Counted from the first letter of the stretch, positions 41,703 to 50,102 are shown. The stretch is 64,000 bases of DNA from Psychrobacillus sp. FSL K6-2836 (GCF_038003085.1 NZ_JBBOOM010000001.1:3038001-3102000); one strand, 5' to 3'. The notes: a model not told the origin generated them from the sequence alone. Program-made: numbers and translations.

Positions 41703-42300
41703 TGCAAAAAACATCGGATTTCGTTATGGGAATGGGCCATGGTTGTTTCGGGGAGTCGATTTAACTATAGAACCAGGGGAAATCGTTGGACTCACGGCCC
41801 CGAGTGGACGTGGTAAAACAACTTTTTGTCGTATTTTAGCGGGATTCGAGAAACCTATTGAGGGTAACATTACCGTAAATGGGCTACCGGTGTCCAAGAA
41901 AGAATTTCATCCTGTACAATTAGTCTTTCAACATCCGGAAAAAGCGGTAAATCCACGATGGAAAATGGAGAAGATTCTTAATGAAGGGTGGAAACCTGAT
42001 CAAGAACTGCTAGATTTATTAGGAATTGAGCAGGAGTGGCTGACACGTTGGCCTAACGAATTGTCTGGAGGAGAGTTACAACGATTTTGTGTAGCTAGGG
42101 CATTGGGACCCAATACTCGCTTTTTAATTGCGGATGAAATGACAACAATGCTCGACGCAATTACACAAGCTCAAATTTGGCATGCAGTTCTTGAAATCGC
42201 CAAAAAGCGAGGGATGGGTATAATCATTGTCAGCCATGAGGCGAAGCTGATTCAAAGACTTTGTCATCGAGAGATTGAGTTGGAAAATTTTAATGCATAA
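41692..42300 (+). CDS. ABC transporter ATP-binding protein, short NikE-like
   Basis: 202 residues, shorter than typical Opp/Dpp ATPases since it lacks the C-terminal extension. Walker A reads APSGRGKT, with alanine in place of the first glycine of GxxGxGKT. The signature is LSGGELQRF, Walker B is FLIADEMTTMLD, with an H-loop VSHEAK. The substitution is mild and the protein probably still works as the partner ATPase. It closes the five-gene importer operon. Confidence 0.88.
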   Translation: MQLDAKNIGFRYGNGPWLFRGVDLTIEPGEIVGLTAPSGRGKTTFCRILAGFEKPIEGNITVNGLPVSKKEFHPVQLVFQHPEKAVNPRWKMEKILNEGWKPDQELLDLLGIEQEWLTRWPNELSGGELQRFCVARALGPNTRFLIADEMTTMLDAITQAQIWHAVLEIAKKRGMGIIIVSHEAKLIQRLCHREIELENFNA

Positions 42301-42371
42301 GGTATAGAATTCAGATTTAAACACAGCAAAAAAGTATTCCTGTATGGCTTGAGTTATAATTTTAAAGTGCT

Positions 42372-42449
42372 ACCCTGTGTCAGAAACATTCACGTTAATT
42401 CAAACAAACGTGAATGTTATGATTTTCATGCTTGTTTCTGACACAGGGT
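42372..42449. repeat. 78-bp nested palindrome, family B copy 1
   Basis: The ends form a perfect 16-bp inverted repeat, ACCCTGTGTCAGAAAC (42372-42387) with 42434-42449. Inside lies a perfect 12-bp hairpin AACATTCACGTT / AACGTGAATGTT (42385-42396, 42407-42418). It lies between the convergent ABC operon and the aldo/keto reductase gene and may double as a bidirectional terminator. Copies of identical length are at 43679-43756 and 49944-50021. Confidence 0.85.
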
Positions 42450-42501
42450 CCAAACACTAATGTATTGGATAACACCGGGACATTAAAAAATCCAACTTGA
42501 A

Positions 42502-43308
42502 TTATAGGGCAGCGATACGTTCACGATCGTTTGCTGTTAGTTCAAAGTCAAAAGTATCTAAACTTTGTGCTTGGCGATCTTTATTATGAGACTTAGGAAT
42601 GACGATAACGTCCCTTTCAATTTGATAACGTAATATAACTTGTGCATACGTCTTTCCATACTGATTTCCAATTTTTTCTAGAACCTGCTTAGCATTTTCA
42701 TCGATACCTTTTAATGGGGACCAAGCAACTGTTGCTATGTCGTGGATTTTATTGTACGCAATTAATTCTTCATTCCATTGTCCAACGTGTGATTCTATCT
42801 GGTTAACAGCAGGTTTTATTTTTCCTTTTTCAAGAATTAAATCCAAATGCCCTTTTTTAAAGTTCGAAACACCAATAGATTTAAACACACCACGAGTGTA
42901 GTATTCTTCTAAAATGTTCCATGCTTCTAAAATTTCCTCGTTGTTATCCCAAGGAGAATGAATTAAGAATAAATCAATATAGTCAGTTTGTAATTTCTCT
43001 AAACTTTTTTTAATTTCCGCATGAGCCCAGTCTGTACCGCCAAAACCTTTAAAGGTATTAAGCTTGCTTGTGATAAAGTAATTTTCACGTGGTTGAGAAG
43101 ATTTTTTTAACCCTTCTCCTAGCACTTCTTCATTGAAATAAACTTGCGCAGAGTCAAAATGACGGTAGCCATTTTCAATTGCCCAGTCAATCTCCTGTGT
43201 GTCACCCCTTAAAGCACCCGAGTACTGATTTTCCTCTTTACCGTATGTATTTGTACCAGTACCAACAATTGGAATCTCAACGCCATTGTTTAATTTAATT
43301 TTTTTCAT
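42502..43308 (-). CDS. Aldo/keto reductase
   Basis: 268 residues, a (beta/alpha)8 NADPH-dependent oxidoreductase. The catalytic tetrad is Asp52 and Tyr57 in HFDSAQVY, Lys82 in TSKLN and His117 in FLIHSPW. The C-terminal cofactor motif is VIVIPKSHNKDR. It is close to the 2,5-diketogluconate reductase/methylglyoxal reductase group; the physiological substrate is unknown. AGGAGG precedes the ATG on the minus strand. Monocistronic. Confidence 0.92.
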   Translation of the reverse strand: MKKIKLNNGVEIPIVGTGTNTYGKEENQYSGALRGDTQEIDWAIENGYRHFDSAQVYFNEEVLGEGLKKSSQPRENYFITSKLNTFKGFGGTDWAHAEIKKSLEKLQTDYIDLFLIHSPWDNNEEILEAWNILEEYYTRGVFKSIGVSNFKKGHLDLILEKGKIKPAVNQIESHVGQWNEELIAYNKIHDIATVAWSPLKGIDENAKQVLEKIGNQYGKTYAQVILRYQIERDVIVIPKSHNKDRQAQSLDTFDFELTANDRERIAAL

Positions 43309-43431
43309 CCTAATTCCTCCTATGCTGTTTTTCTTACCCTACCTTACCCTCACTAAAAAATAGAATCAAACAATATGATTTGTTCATATGTACTATGTGG
43401 CAGTGGCTCTAAAAATATAATATGCAAAGAG

Positions 43432-43478
43432 AATACCAGATTCAAGAACAACTCTAAATTGTTCACGAACCTGGTATT
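43432..43478. repeat. Family C hairpin, diverged copy
   Basis: AATACCAG (43432-43439) faces CTGGTATT (43471-43478), with inner GAACAA / TTGTTC arms. The CCAGATTC-(11)-TC pattern matches the copy at 47826. It lies upstream of the aldo/keto reductase gene; the remainder of the 546-nt gap to degV holds the family B copy at 43679 and no gene. Confidence 0.55.
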
Positions 43479-43678
43479 TTATTATGCTCTAAAACATATT
43501 TTCAATTGATGTAGCTGTATTTAATGCTATTAACGAGTTCTATCTTTAATGGTGCTCATCATTATTTCCCATAATCCAACTATACTGGAGCCAGCAATTG
43601 CTTCTTATCTCTCTGATATTTTCGTCATTTCAGCAGAACGTTATGCCATATGGTTTATTTATAAAACAACCCTGTGCC

Positions 43679-43756
43679 AGAAACATTTATTCTAATTCAA
43701 ACAAACGTGACTGTTTTAATTTTCACATCTGTTTCTAATGCAGGATAAATTTTCTG
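43679..43756. repeat. 78-bp nested palindrome, family B copy 2 (degenerate)
   Basis: Starts ACCCTGTGCCAGAAAC and ends GTTTCTAATGCAGGAT. It has the same 78-bp length and the shared centre ATTCAAACAAACGTGA, but its arms are partly mutated, so it no longer folds perfectly. Confidence 0.75.
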
Positions 43757-43854
43757 ATTATTTTACTGTATAATTTTTCCTTTTGGTGTATATTTAGAAT
43801 AATTAAAATAAAAAAGTACGCAGGAATCGCTGCGATAGTTGAAAGGAATGTACA

Positions 43855-44706
43855 ATGAGAAGGATTATTTTATCGACAGAGAGTGGAGCCGATCTACCGA
43901 AAGACCTGGTTGAAAAACATCGAATTCAAGTAGTACCGATGCACGTCATCATGGATGGGAAGGATTATTTAGATGGTGAGCTATCTGTAGAGGAAGTTTT
44001 TAATTATCATAGTCGTACCAAAAAAATACCATCTACAACAGCAACGAATGTACATGAGTATCATGATTTGTTTACGAAAATCCGATTAAATTTTCCTGAT
44101 AGCATCATTATTCACATTGGATATACGTCAAAAGCATCTGCTTCCTTTCAAAGTGCATTAATTGCAGCGGAAGATTTTGAAGACCTTTTCCTATTTGATA
44201 CGCTAAATGTAACAGGTGGATTAGCTGCAATCGTGATGTATGCGGCAACTATGCTTGAGGAAGAACCTTCCATTAGCCATGTTCGCTTAATAGAAGAGCT
44301 AGAATCTATAGTTCCTAAAACAAGATTGGCTTTCCTTCCCGGCAGTTTAGATTTTCTAAGAGCGGGTGGACGGGTAAGTAACGTTGCTTATATTGGAGGG
44401 TTATTATTAAAAATAAAGCCCTGTATCGAGTTAATAGAGGGAAAGCTTGTTTCAACTAGAAAATACCGTGGGAGTATGAGCATAGTTGCGGAAAAACTCA
44501 TGCGAGATTACTTAAACCAATACGATATAGATAGAAAACAGCTGTATTTGATCTACTCTATCGGACTTGATGAGAGTATTAAGAGACGGATGGATGAAAT
44601 CGCAAAGGAAATAGGTTTCGAAAATGTTACATGGATGCAAGCGGGTGCTATGATTTCAACCCATGCTGGGCCAGGTGGTTTTGGGATTGCAGGAGTAGAA
44701 TGTTAG
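43855..44706 (+). CDS. DegV family fatty-acid-binding protein
   Basis: 283 residues. DegV/FakB proteins bind a fatty acid for phosphorylation by FakA. ILSTESGADLPKDL at the start, the Thr-rich PSTTATNVHEY, and IGYTSKASASFQSALIA (fatty-acid headgroup region) are typical, as is FLRAGGRVS. ATG 43855 follows GAAAGGA. The 3' end overlaps a 48-codon frame. Confidence 0.9.
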   Translation: MRRIILSTESGADLPKDLVEKHRIQVVPMHVIMDGKDYLDGELSVEEVFNYHSRTKKIPSTTATNVHEYHDLFTKIRLNFPDSIIIHIGYTSKASASFQSALIAAEDFEDLFLFDTLNVTGGLAAIVMYAATMLEEEPSISHVRLIEELESIVPKTRLAFLPGSLDFLRAGGRVSNVAYIGGLLLKIKPCIELIEGKLVSTRKYRGSMSIVAEKLMRDYLNQYDIDRKQLYLIYSIGLDESIKRRMDEIAKEIGFENVTWMQAGAMISTHAGPGGFGIAGVEC

Positions 44707-44846
44707 CAACCAAAGTTAAAGAAGGCGTTCCAAGTGAAGGATCGACTTTTTTAGTTCCAATTATGGATGGTTCTAAGTGTTTTAGTTTAGTAATGTTTAC
44801 AGCATCTGAGCCGCTTGATATAGTAAATGTTAATATCGAAAAATAA
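44700..44846 (+). CDS. Hypothetical 48-residue protein overlapping the degV end
   Basis: Frame starting MLATKVKEGVPSEG and continuing STFLVPIMDGSKCFSLVMF. It starts inside the last codons of the DegV gene (7-nt overlap) with AGGAG 4 nt upstream. I do not recognise it. It reads like the tail of a larger beta-strand domain, so it may be a fragment. It is followed by the yfiT-like gene after 24 nt. Confidence 0.4.
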   Translation: MLATKVKEGVPSEGSTFLVPIMDGSKCFSLVMFTASEPLDIVNVNIEK

Positions 44847-44870
44847 AGAATAGGGAAGAGGGGGTTGAAA

Positions 44871-45380
44871 ATGGATGTAAAATACCCAATTGGAAAATTA
44901 CAAGTTCCTGAAAAAGTAAAGTTAGCAAATATTCAAGAATGGTTAAAGGAAATCGAAACTTACACGGTTCGACTAAGGAAAACTGTCGACTTATTAAGTG
45001 ACGAGGAATTAAGCAAAACTTACCGTGAAGGTGCCTGGACAGTTCGTCAACTTGTTCATCATATTACAGACTCTCAGTTGAACATGTATCAACGTTTGAA
45101 GCTTGCTTTAACAGCTGACAATCCAACAGTCCCAGCTTTTGATGAAGAAAAGTGGGCTATTCAACCAGATACAGGGCTTCCAGTAGAAAGTTCTATTAAA
45201 ATGTTAGAAGGCATCAATGAGCGTATCGTATCTTTAGGACAAAGTTTAACTGAAGAGCAATTAGAACGAGCATTTACTCACCAAACAAATGGCAAAATAA
45301 CAGTGGCAACAAAAGTTGCAAAATTATCTTGGCATGAAGAGCATCACTTAGCCCATATTAAAATCGCATTATCAAAATGA
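44871..45380 (+). CDS. YfiT/BstA-family bacillithiol transferase (DinB fold)
   Basis: 169 residues, four-helix DinB fold. Metal-binding histidines are seen in VRQLVHHITDSQ and WHEEHHLAHIK. YfiT-type enzymes use bacillithiol or act as metal-dependent hydrolases; assignment is by family. GAAGAGGGGG abuts TTG 44865 and stands 6 nt before ATG 44871, which is chosen. Confidence 0.85.
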   Translation: MDVKYPIGKLQVPEKVKLANIQEWLKEIETYTVRLRKTVDLLSDEELSKTYREGAWTVRQLVHHITDSQLNMYQRLKLALTADNPTVPAFDEEKWAIQPDTGLPVESSIKMLEGINERIVSLGQSLTEEQLERAFTHQTNGKITVATKVAKLSWHEEHHLAHIKIALSK

Positions 45381-45423
45381 TATACTATGTAGGTTTTCTA
45401 TAACTAAATAATTTGAAATATAT

Positions 45424-45477
45424 AAAGCAGACGGTTTAGAAGTGAGGTAATGCACCTCAAATTGACCGTCTGCTTTA
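45424..45477 (+). terminator. Long hairpin after the yfiT-like gene
   Basis: AAAGCAGACGGT and ACCGTCTGCTTT form a 12-bp stem, with an inner GTGAGGT/ACCTC stem. It is a terminator-like hairpin in both directions, though the T tract is short. Confidence 0.55.
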
Positions 45478-45501
45478 CTTCTGAATTTCCAAATAGACAA
45501 C

Positions 45502-45570
45502 ATGTTAGAAGAAAAATTAAAAAAGCGTAATTTACCGCGTCCATTTTTTGTACTTGCACAAGAAAGTTGA
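45502..45570 (+). pseudogene. N-terminal relic resembling tRNA-dihydrouridine synthase
   Basis: A 22-codon frame that contains NLPRPFFVLAQES before a stop. The opening 'LPRPFFVLAPMEDVTD' is typical of certain Dus-family flavoproteins, so this may be the first residues of a lost dus gene. The match is very short, and no further downstream similarity is seen. The stretch from here to 45645 ends in a hairpin with AAAACAGTGA / TCGCTGTTTT arms (about 45599-45632) and a T run. Confidence 0.35.
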
Positions 45571-45645
45571 TACGACGGGGAGAACAGTAGAGTGATAAAA
45601 ACAGTGAGTAAAGTTTCAAAATCGCTGTTTTTATTTATTCTAATA

Positions 45646-46086
45646 TCAATTAAAAATATAACTGATGACATCTATTGCTTGATCAACGGTTTCTACAGTA
45701 ACATTTGCCTTATTTGAAAGCTCTTTTAATGGGTGAATTAATGATTCAGGTCTAATAATAATCGTCGGTTTGTTCATAGCAATTGCCGTGCTGGCGTCCA
45801 TTGCTGTATTCCATTGTTTATATTTTTCTCCGAATAAGGCAATGACGATATCCGCTTTCTTCATTAAGACTTGTGTTCGGAAATTATTAATATCTGATGC
45901 AGCATCATCTTTATAAAGAGCAGATGGCTGTTTTCCTTGAATTTCTTCGCCGATATTGTCTGAACGATCATGATTTGTTTGAGGGGATACAAATACGAGG
46001 GGAAGATTTTTAACCCTTGCTTTTTGTGCAACTTCTTCTCTCCAATCATCATGGATCTGACCTGCTAAATAAACAATAAGTTCCAT
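45646..46086 (-). CDS. ytoQ: YtoQ family protein
   Basis: 146 residues, close to B. subtilis YtoQ in length and sequence: IVYLAGQIHDDWREE at the start, then SPQTNHDRSDNIGEEIQG and ADIVIALFGEKYKQWNTAMDA. The fold is probably nucleoside-deoxyribosyltransferase-like; function is unknown. GGAGG precedes the ATG on the minus strand. It follows the PurC-like gene in the same direction, but a terminator lies between them. Confidence 0.9.
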   Translation of the reverse strand: MELIVYLAGQIHDDWREEVAQKARVKNLPLVFVSPQTNHDRSDNIGEEIQGKQPSALYKDDAASDINNFRTQVLMKKADIVIALFGEKYKQWNTAMDASTAIAMNKPTIIIRPESLIHPLKELSNKANVTVETVDQAIDVISYIFN

Positions 46087-46163
46087 TTTAATTCCTCCAA
46101 TGCTATTTGACTCTAATCATATAGTATCGAATTTAAGGAAGTTTTCAAAGTGAGCACCAAAAA

Positions 46164-46201
46164 GGACATAACATATTAGCTACATAAAATATGTTATGTC
46201 C
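46164..46201 (-). terminator. Terminator between purC-like gene and ytoQ
   Basis: A perfect 14-bp stem GGACATAACATATT (46164-46177) / 46188-46201 with a 10-nt loop, followed on the minus strand by TTTTT. It terminates the PurC-like transcript. Confidence 0.88.
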
Positions 46202-46224
46202 TAGATTTTTTGTTTTTTGGTTAC

Positions 46225-46905
46225 TTATAAGAATAGTTTTTCTAATGCTAATGGTTCGATATATTTTCCATCTTTATAAGCACGCATGTTGCCACCAGAG
46301 ATTTCATCAATTAAAACAATTTGTTTATCTTTACCTGTACGGCCAAATTCAAATTTAATATCATATAACTCAATGTCTTTTTTCGCAAGTTCTTCTTTAA
46401 CGACGTTTCCGATTTGTTGTGTTAATTCTTTTAATACTTTATATTCATCTTTTGATAAGACACCAAGCATATCTAAAGCATCTTCACTAATTGGCGGGTC
46501 TTCGCGTTCATCATCCTTAAGTGTCACTTCGACGAAAGCATTTAATGGTTGTCCTTCTTCAGCGTATAATCCGTATCTACGTAAAAAGCTTCCTACCGCA
46601 CGATATCGGCAAATGATTTCAAGCCCTTTTCCGAAAACTTCAGCAGGTTTTACAGTCAGTGTTGCCTTTTCGATATGAGCATCAACATAATGAGTTGGGA
46701 TTCCTTTTTCCTTTAATACTTCAAAAAAGTATTTTGTAAGCTTTAATCCTGAACGTCCAGCACCTTCGATTTTCAACCCTACTGAATTGGCACCTGGATC
46801 AAATACACCGTCAACACCTGTAACATCATCTTTAAATTGTAGAAGGAAGTTGCCATCCTCTAATTCATATACATCTTTTGTTTTTCCTGTATAAACATGC
46901 TTCAT
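46225..46905 (-). CDS. Second SAICAR synthase-like protein (PurC paralogue)
   Basis: 226 residues of the SAICAR-synthetase fold, from a different branch than the operon PurC. It has YTGKTKDVY where PurC has YEGKAKQLF, an extended VDGVFDPGANSVG, and LYDIKFEFGR, which keeps the 'D-x-K-x-E-F-G' signature. DEISGGNMRAYKDG replaces the usual DEISPDxxRLWD. ATP-binding elements are kept, while the CAIR/aspartate site is changed, so the substrate may differ. It stands alone with its own terminator, outside the purine operon. Confidence 0.85.
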   Translation of the reverse strand: MKHVYTGKTKDVYELEDGNFLLQFKDDVTGVDGVFDPGANSVGLKIEGAGRSGLKLTKYFFEVLKEKGIPTHYVDAHIEKATLTVKPAEVFGKGLEIICRYRAVGSFLRRYGLYAEEGQPLNAFVEVTLKDDEREDPPISEDALDMLGVLSKDEYKVLKELTQQIGNVVKEELAKKDIELYDIKFEFGRTGKDKQIVLIDEISGGNMRAYKDGKYIEPLALEKLFL

Positions 46906-47160
46906 GTCAAATCTATCTCCTTTATATTTGAGCCATCGTAATTCAAAATTAGTTATACGATTTCTATTTCTATCACTATTATACTTGAAGGAAACATTTT
47001 TAAAAAAAGAATTTTCAAAAAATAGTTAGACTATGCCCTCTATCAAGTTATTTGTCTTTAGTAAACTAGAGTTGTTCAATTAGTCCAAGCTTGTAATGAA
47101 TACTAAACTGTGTGAAGATAAATTAAAAAAGAACTAGAAAACCAATTAGGAGGAATCCAA

Positions 47161-47727
47161 TTGACAAAAAATAATATGGAGTTGTCACTAGAACAACGTG
47201 AAGAATTACTTAGGTTATTGAAAGCCCGTTTTGAGAAATACATGAATCGTCATGATGGAATTGAATGGACTAGTGTCCAAGCAAAGTTAGAAGCGAATAC
47301 TGAAAAACTGTGGTCTCTCTATGAAATGGAAAAAACCGAAGGAGAACCGGATGTTGTTGGTTATGATAAGCAGAATGACGAATACATTTTCATTGACTGT
47401 TCAGCAGAAAGTCCCAAAGGTCGCAGAAGTGTTTGTTTCGATCGTGAAGCGTTGGAGTCAAGAAAAAAACACAAACCAGAAAATAGCGCCATTGATATGG
47501 CAACTGACATGGGAATTGAACTTTTAACGGAGGAACAATATCGAGAGTTACAGAAACTTGGTAATTTCGATTTGAAAACATCGAGTTGGGTGCAAACACC
47601 TAATAATATTAGAAAACTCGGCGGGGCTCTATTTTGTGATTGTCGCTACGACACTGTCTTTGTTTACCACAATGGAGCAGATTCCTACTATGCTGCAAGG
47701 GGTTTCCGTGGCTCTCTAAGGGTCTAA
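47161..47727 (+). CDS. DUF4256 domain-containing protein
   Basis: 188 residues. The DUF4256 family is seen throughout: LLKARFEKYMNRHDGIEW, FIDCSAESPKGRRSVCFDREAL and LGGALFCDCRYDTVFVYHNGA. Function unknown. TTG 47161 lies about 8 nt after AGGAGG; ATG 47176 is an alternative. Single gene. Confidence 0.87.
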   Translation: MTKNNMELSLEQREELLRLLKARFEKYMNRHDGIEWTSVQAKLEANTEKLWSLYEMEKTEGEPDVVGYDKQNDEYIFIDCSAESPKGRRSVCFDREALESRKKHKPENSAIDMATDMGIELLTEEQYRELQKLGNFDLKTSSWVQTPNNIRKLGGALFCDCRYDTVFVYHNGADSYYAARGFRGSLRV

Positions 47728-47825
47728 TTTTTACACAAACGGCCCTATTTATATTTTGAGCTATCACCTGTGGAAGGCTATTTCATAGCCGGTTTCATTA
47801 ATAGAATTAGAATAGATTTAGAGTT

Positions 47826-47880
47826 AAGGTGCCAGATTCTAAAACAATTCAAAATTGTATTAGGATCTAACACCTTTTCT
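47826..47880 (+). repeat. Family C hairpin, diverged copy
   Basis: AAGGTG (47826-47831) faces CACCTT (47871-47876); the inner arms ACAATT / AATTGT are conserved with the other family C copies, and a T run follows. It lies 100 nt after the DUF4256 gene and could terminate it. Confidence 0.65.
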
Positions 47881-48029
47881 ACGTACGGAGCTTCTATCGG
47901 GCCAGAGATAGTAAAGTTTAAAATAGTTTTGTTTATATTAGGCAAAGACTCCTCTCGAGGCACTGCGCATATTCCTTGATTTTATTAAAAACGAGTTAGA
48001 AATTAATATATATTAAAATGAGGGTAGTC

Positions 48030-48683
48030 ATGAAAGTTGAAATTGAAAATAATATGATAGAATTTAATGTTCAATTTGGAAATAGGAAGAAGCTATCCAT
48101 ACTTATAGATTTGTTGGGTTTCATAACTGTTAAAGTTCCAAAGGGTACAAGTAATGAAATTATTGTCAGTGCAATAGAAAGTAAAGGGAAATGGATACTT
48201 GAGAAAATTCATGAAATTGAAGTATCTCGAGAAATTCCTAGGGCAAGAGAGTATCACGCTCAAGGGAAGTTTTTATACCTTGGAAAAGAGTGTTTTCTTC
48301 ATGAATTAATAGATATTAGTGATTTAAATGAGGAGGCACTTAAAAGAAATCTCAAGAAGTTCTATATCAATAGGTGTAAAGCGATCGTAGAGGAACGTAT
48401 AAAAATATATGAAAAACAGCTGAAAGTAAAGCCTAAAATCATTGAAATAGTAGAATCTAAAGTCAAATGGGGTAGCTGTAGTTCGGATAAAAAGATTACC
48501 TTTAATTTTCGTCTTGCCATGGCTCCAATAGAAGTAATCGATTATGTGATAATCCATGAATTATGTCATATAACTCATATGAACCATGATCGTTCATTTT
48601 GGAGACGTGTTGGAAGTATTATGCCAGACTACAAAGAAAAGGAAGAGTTTTTAGCAAGGAATGCTCATTTGATGTCACTTTAA
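48030..48683 (+). CDS. YgjP/M48-like metallopeptidase
   Basis: About 217 residues of the DUF45/YgjP group. KVKWGSCSSDKKITFNFRL and the zinc motif HELCH (His176, Glu177, His180) followed by HMNHDRSFWRRV, which supplies a third ligand, are intact. These proteins are probably cytosolic peptidases of unknown substrate, often near restriction systems, but no such system is here. ATG 48030 is preferred since GAGGG lies 6 nt upstream; ATG 48018 is too close to it. Confidence 0.85.
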   Translation: MKVEIENNMIEFNVQFGNRKKLSILIDLLGFITVKVPKGTSNEIIVSAIESKGKWILEKIHEIEVSREIPRAREYHAQGKFLYLGKECFLHELIDISDLNEEALKRNLKKFYINRCKAIVEERIKIYEKQLKVKPKIIEIVESKVKWGSCSSDKKITFNFRLAMAPIEVIDYVIIHELCHITHMNHDRSFWRRVGSIMPDYKEKEEFLARNAHLMSL

Positions 48684-48787
48684 AAAACGATTACATTTCC
48701 AAATCTGACGCAGGAAATTGTAGCCCAATAAACATGGTCACTTTATACGGATCCCATAACAAATATTATAGATTCAAATTCATAAAA

Positions 48788-48842
48788 TAAAAGACGTAGC
48801 CAAACCTTTATCGGTGAGGCAACGTCTTTTTAACCTAATCAG
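48788..48842. terminator. Bidirectional terminator between convergent genes
   Basis: AAAGACGT-GCC and GGC-ACGTCTTTTT arms enclose a 16-nt loop. A/T runs on both sides fit use by the YgjP-like gene (+) and the small gene on the minus strand. Confidence 0.75.
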
Positions 48843-49027
48843 TCATCTCCGTTCAATGAGCGATTTCTACGATTCTCTACTTCCTTTGCTTCCGTCTCCC
48901 GGGCTATCTGATCCTTCCGCAATTGTCCATTTACGCGTGGGTCTTGTAATCGCATTATATTCCTTCCCGATTGTCCCACTTTTTTACTCACTTTCTGTAT
49001 TTCATTACCAAAAAACAGCATGTCCAT
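48842..49027 (-). CDS. Small hydrophilic protein of unknown function
   Basis: About 61 residues; the coding end is at about 48839-48842. It has an exceptionally good ribosome binding site (AGGAGGGAGG on the minus strand, right before ATG 49027) and shares a terminator with the convergent gene. These are the main arguments that it is real. The sequence is strongly charged (KDQIARETEAKEVENRRNRS) with a short hydrophobic start (MDMLFF). I do not recognise the family. The 492-nt stretch after it, up to 49519, has no gene I can support. Confidence 0.6.
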
Positions 49028-49519
49028 TCCTCCCTCCTATAAATTAATCAAAGAGAACAATAAATTCAACTTCTCCCCTCTCTATAAAATATTCAGACAT
49101 CTAAGGCACATAGAGGGTATGCGCACAGTGAAAAGGAATTTAGTTAATAAGAAACGGAAAGAGCATTATATATGTGTTGCTCATGTTGTCTAGTAGTAGA
49201 TAAATTGAATCGTGCTTTTAATAATTCTACCGTCAATCTTGTAAATTCAGTAATCTTAATGTTTTTAACACAGGGCCGCTTGTTAATCTATAATAGCGTC
49301 CTATAATTGAAAATTCATTGCTTTTAAACGAGGAATTGGGTATCTTTGTTTATTTCAATATATATAGGTGGTTTAGCTTCGTTTTAGAAAATACTAAATA
49401 TTGCATTTATTAATAGTTAACTTATAATAATATTTAGAATGTTGGGAGGTTATATTTTTGTTACTTTACTTTTGATATGTATCGTCTATCTAATTAGTTA
49501 ATATAAATTAGGAGCTGAT

Positions 49520-49933
49520 ATGATGATAGTATACAGAAACTCAACAAGTAATATATCTTCTGAGATGTTAGAAGGTTTTTTTGTGGATTGGCCTAATCCA
49601 CCGAGTCCAAAAACTCACTTAGCAATGTTAAATAAAAGCAGTAAAGTGATTATAGCGATTGATGATAATACAAACCAAGTAGTAGGATTTATTACAGCGA
49701 TAAGTGATGGAGTTCTATCTGCCTATATTCCATTTCTTGAGGTTTTACCAGAATACAAAAATAAAGGTATAGGCAAGGAATTAGTAAGTCGGATGCTAAA
49801 GGAACTTGCTGACATATATATGATAGATTTATGTTGTGACGATGACTTAGTTCCTTATTATGATAAGTTCGGAATGACGAAGACAAATGGTATGGTTTTG
49901 AGAAACTATAAAATGCAATCTGGAAATAACTAA
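49520..49933 (+). CDS. GNAT-family N-acetyltransferase
   Basis: 137 residues. The acetyl-CoA binding motif A is visible as IPFLEVLPEYKNKGIGKELVSRML (R/Q-x-x-G-x-G/A type: NKGIGKE), followed by a short motif B, DLVPYYDKFGMTKTNGM. The substrate is unknown. AGGAG precedes the tandem ATGs at 49520 and 49523. It is followed 10 nt later by a family B palindrome. Confidence 0.88.
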   Translation: MMIVYRNSTSNISSEMLEGFFVDWPNPPSPKTHLAMLNKSSKVIIAIDDNTNQVVGFITAISDGVLSAYIPFLEVLPEYKNKGIGKELVSRMLKELADIYMIDLCCDDDLVPYYDKFGMTKTNGMVLRNYKMQSGNN

Positions 49934-49943
49934 ATAAAAAACA

Positions 49944-50021
49944 ACCCTGTGTAAGAAATATTCATGTTGATTCAAACAAACGTGAATGTTGTGAGTTTCA
50001 TGTTTGTTTTTGACACAGGGT
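49944..50021. repeat. 78-bp nested palindrome, family B copy 3
   Basis: Starts ACCCTGTGTAAGAAAT and ends TTTTTGACACAGGGT; the centre TTCAAACAAACGTGAATGTT matches copy 1. It again lies within 11-75 nt of a gene end. On the minus strand it is followed by TTTTTTA, which would favour termination. Confidence 0.82.
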
Positions 50022-50102
50022 AAAAAAATCAGACAAACTATAAAGGAATAGTGGAGAGAAACAGCGAATATAGAGAATGACAAAGGAAAAGGAGACGATA
50101 AA

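Noticed and set aside
47770..47979. Frames on both strands between DUF4256 and the YgjP-like gene
   Set aside because: They span the family C hairpin, so one is the mirror of the other; neither has a ribosome binding site.
49439..49501. 20-codon hydrophobic frame before the GNAT gene
   Set aside because: A leader peptide is possible, but there is no ribosome binding site or attenuator structure.
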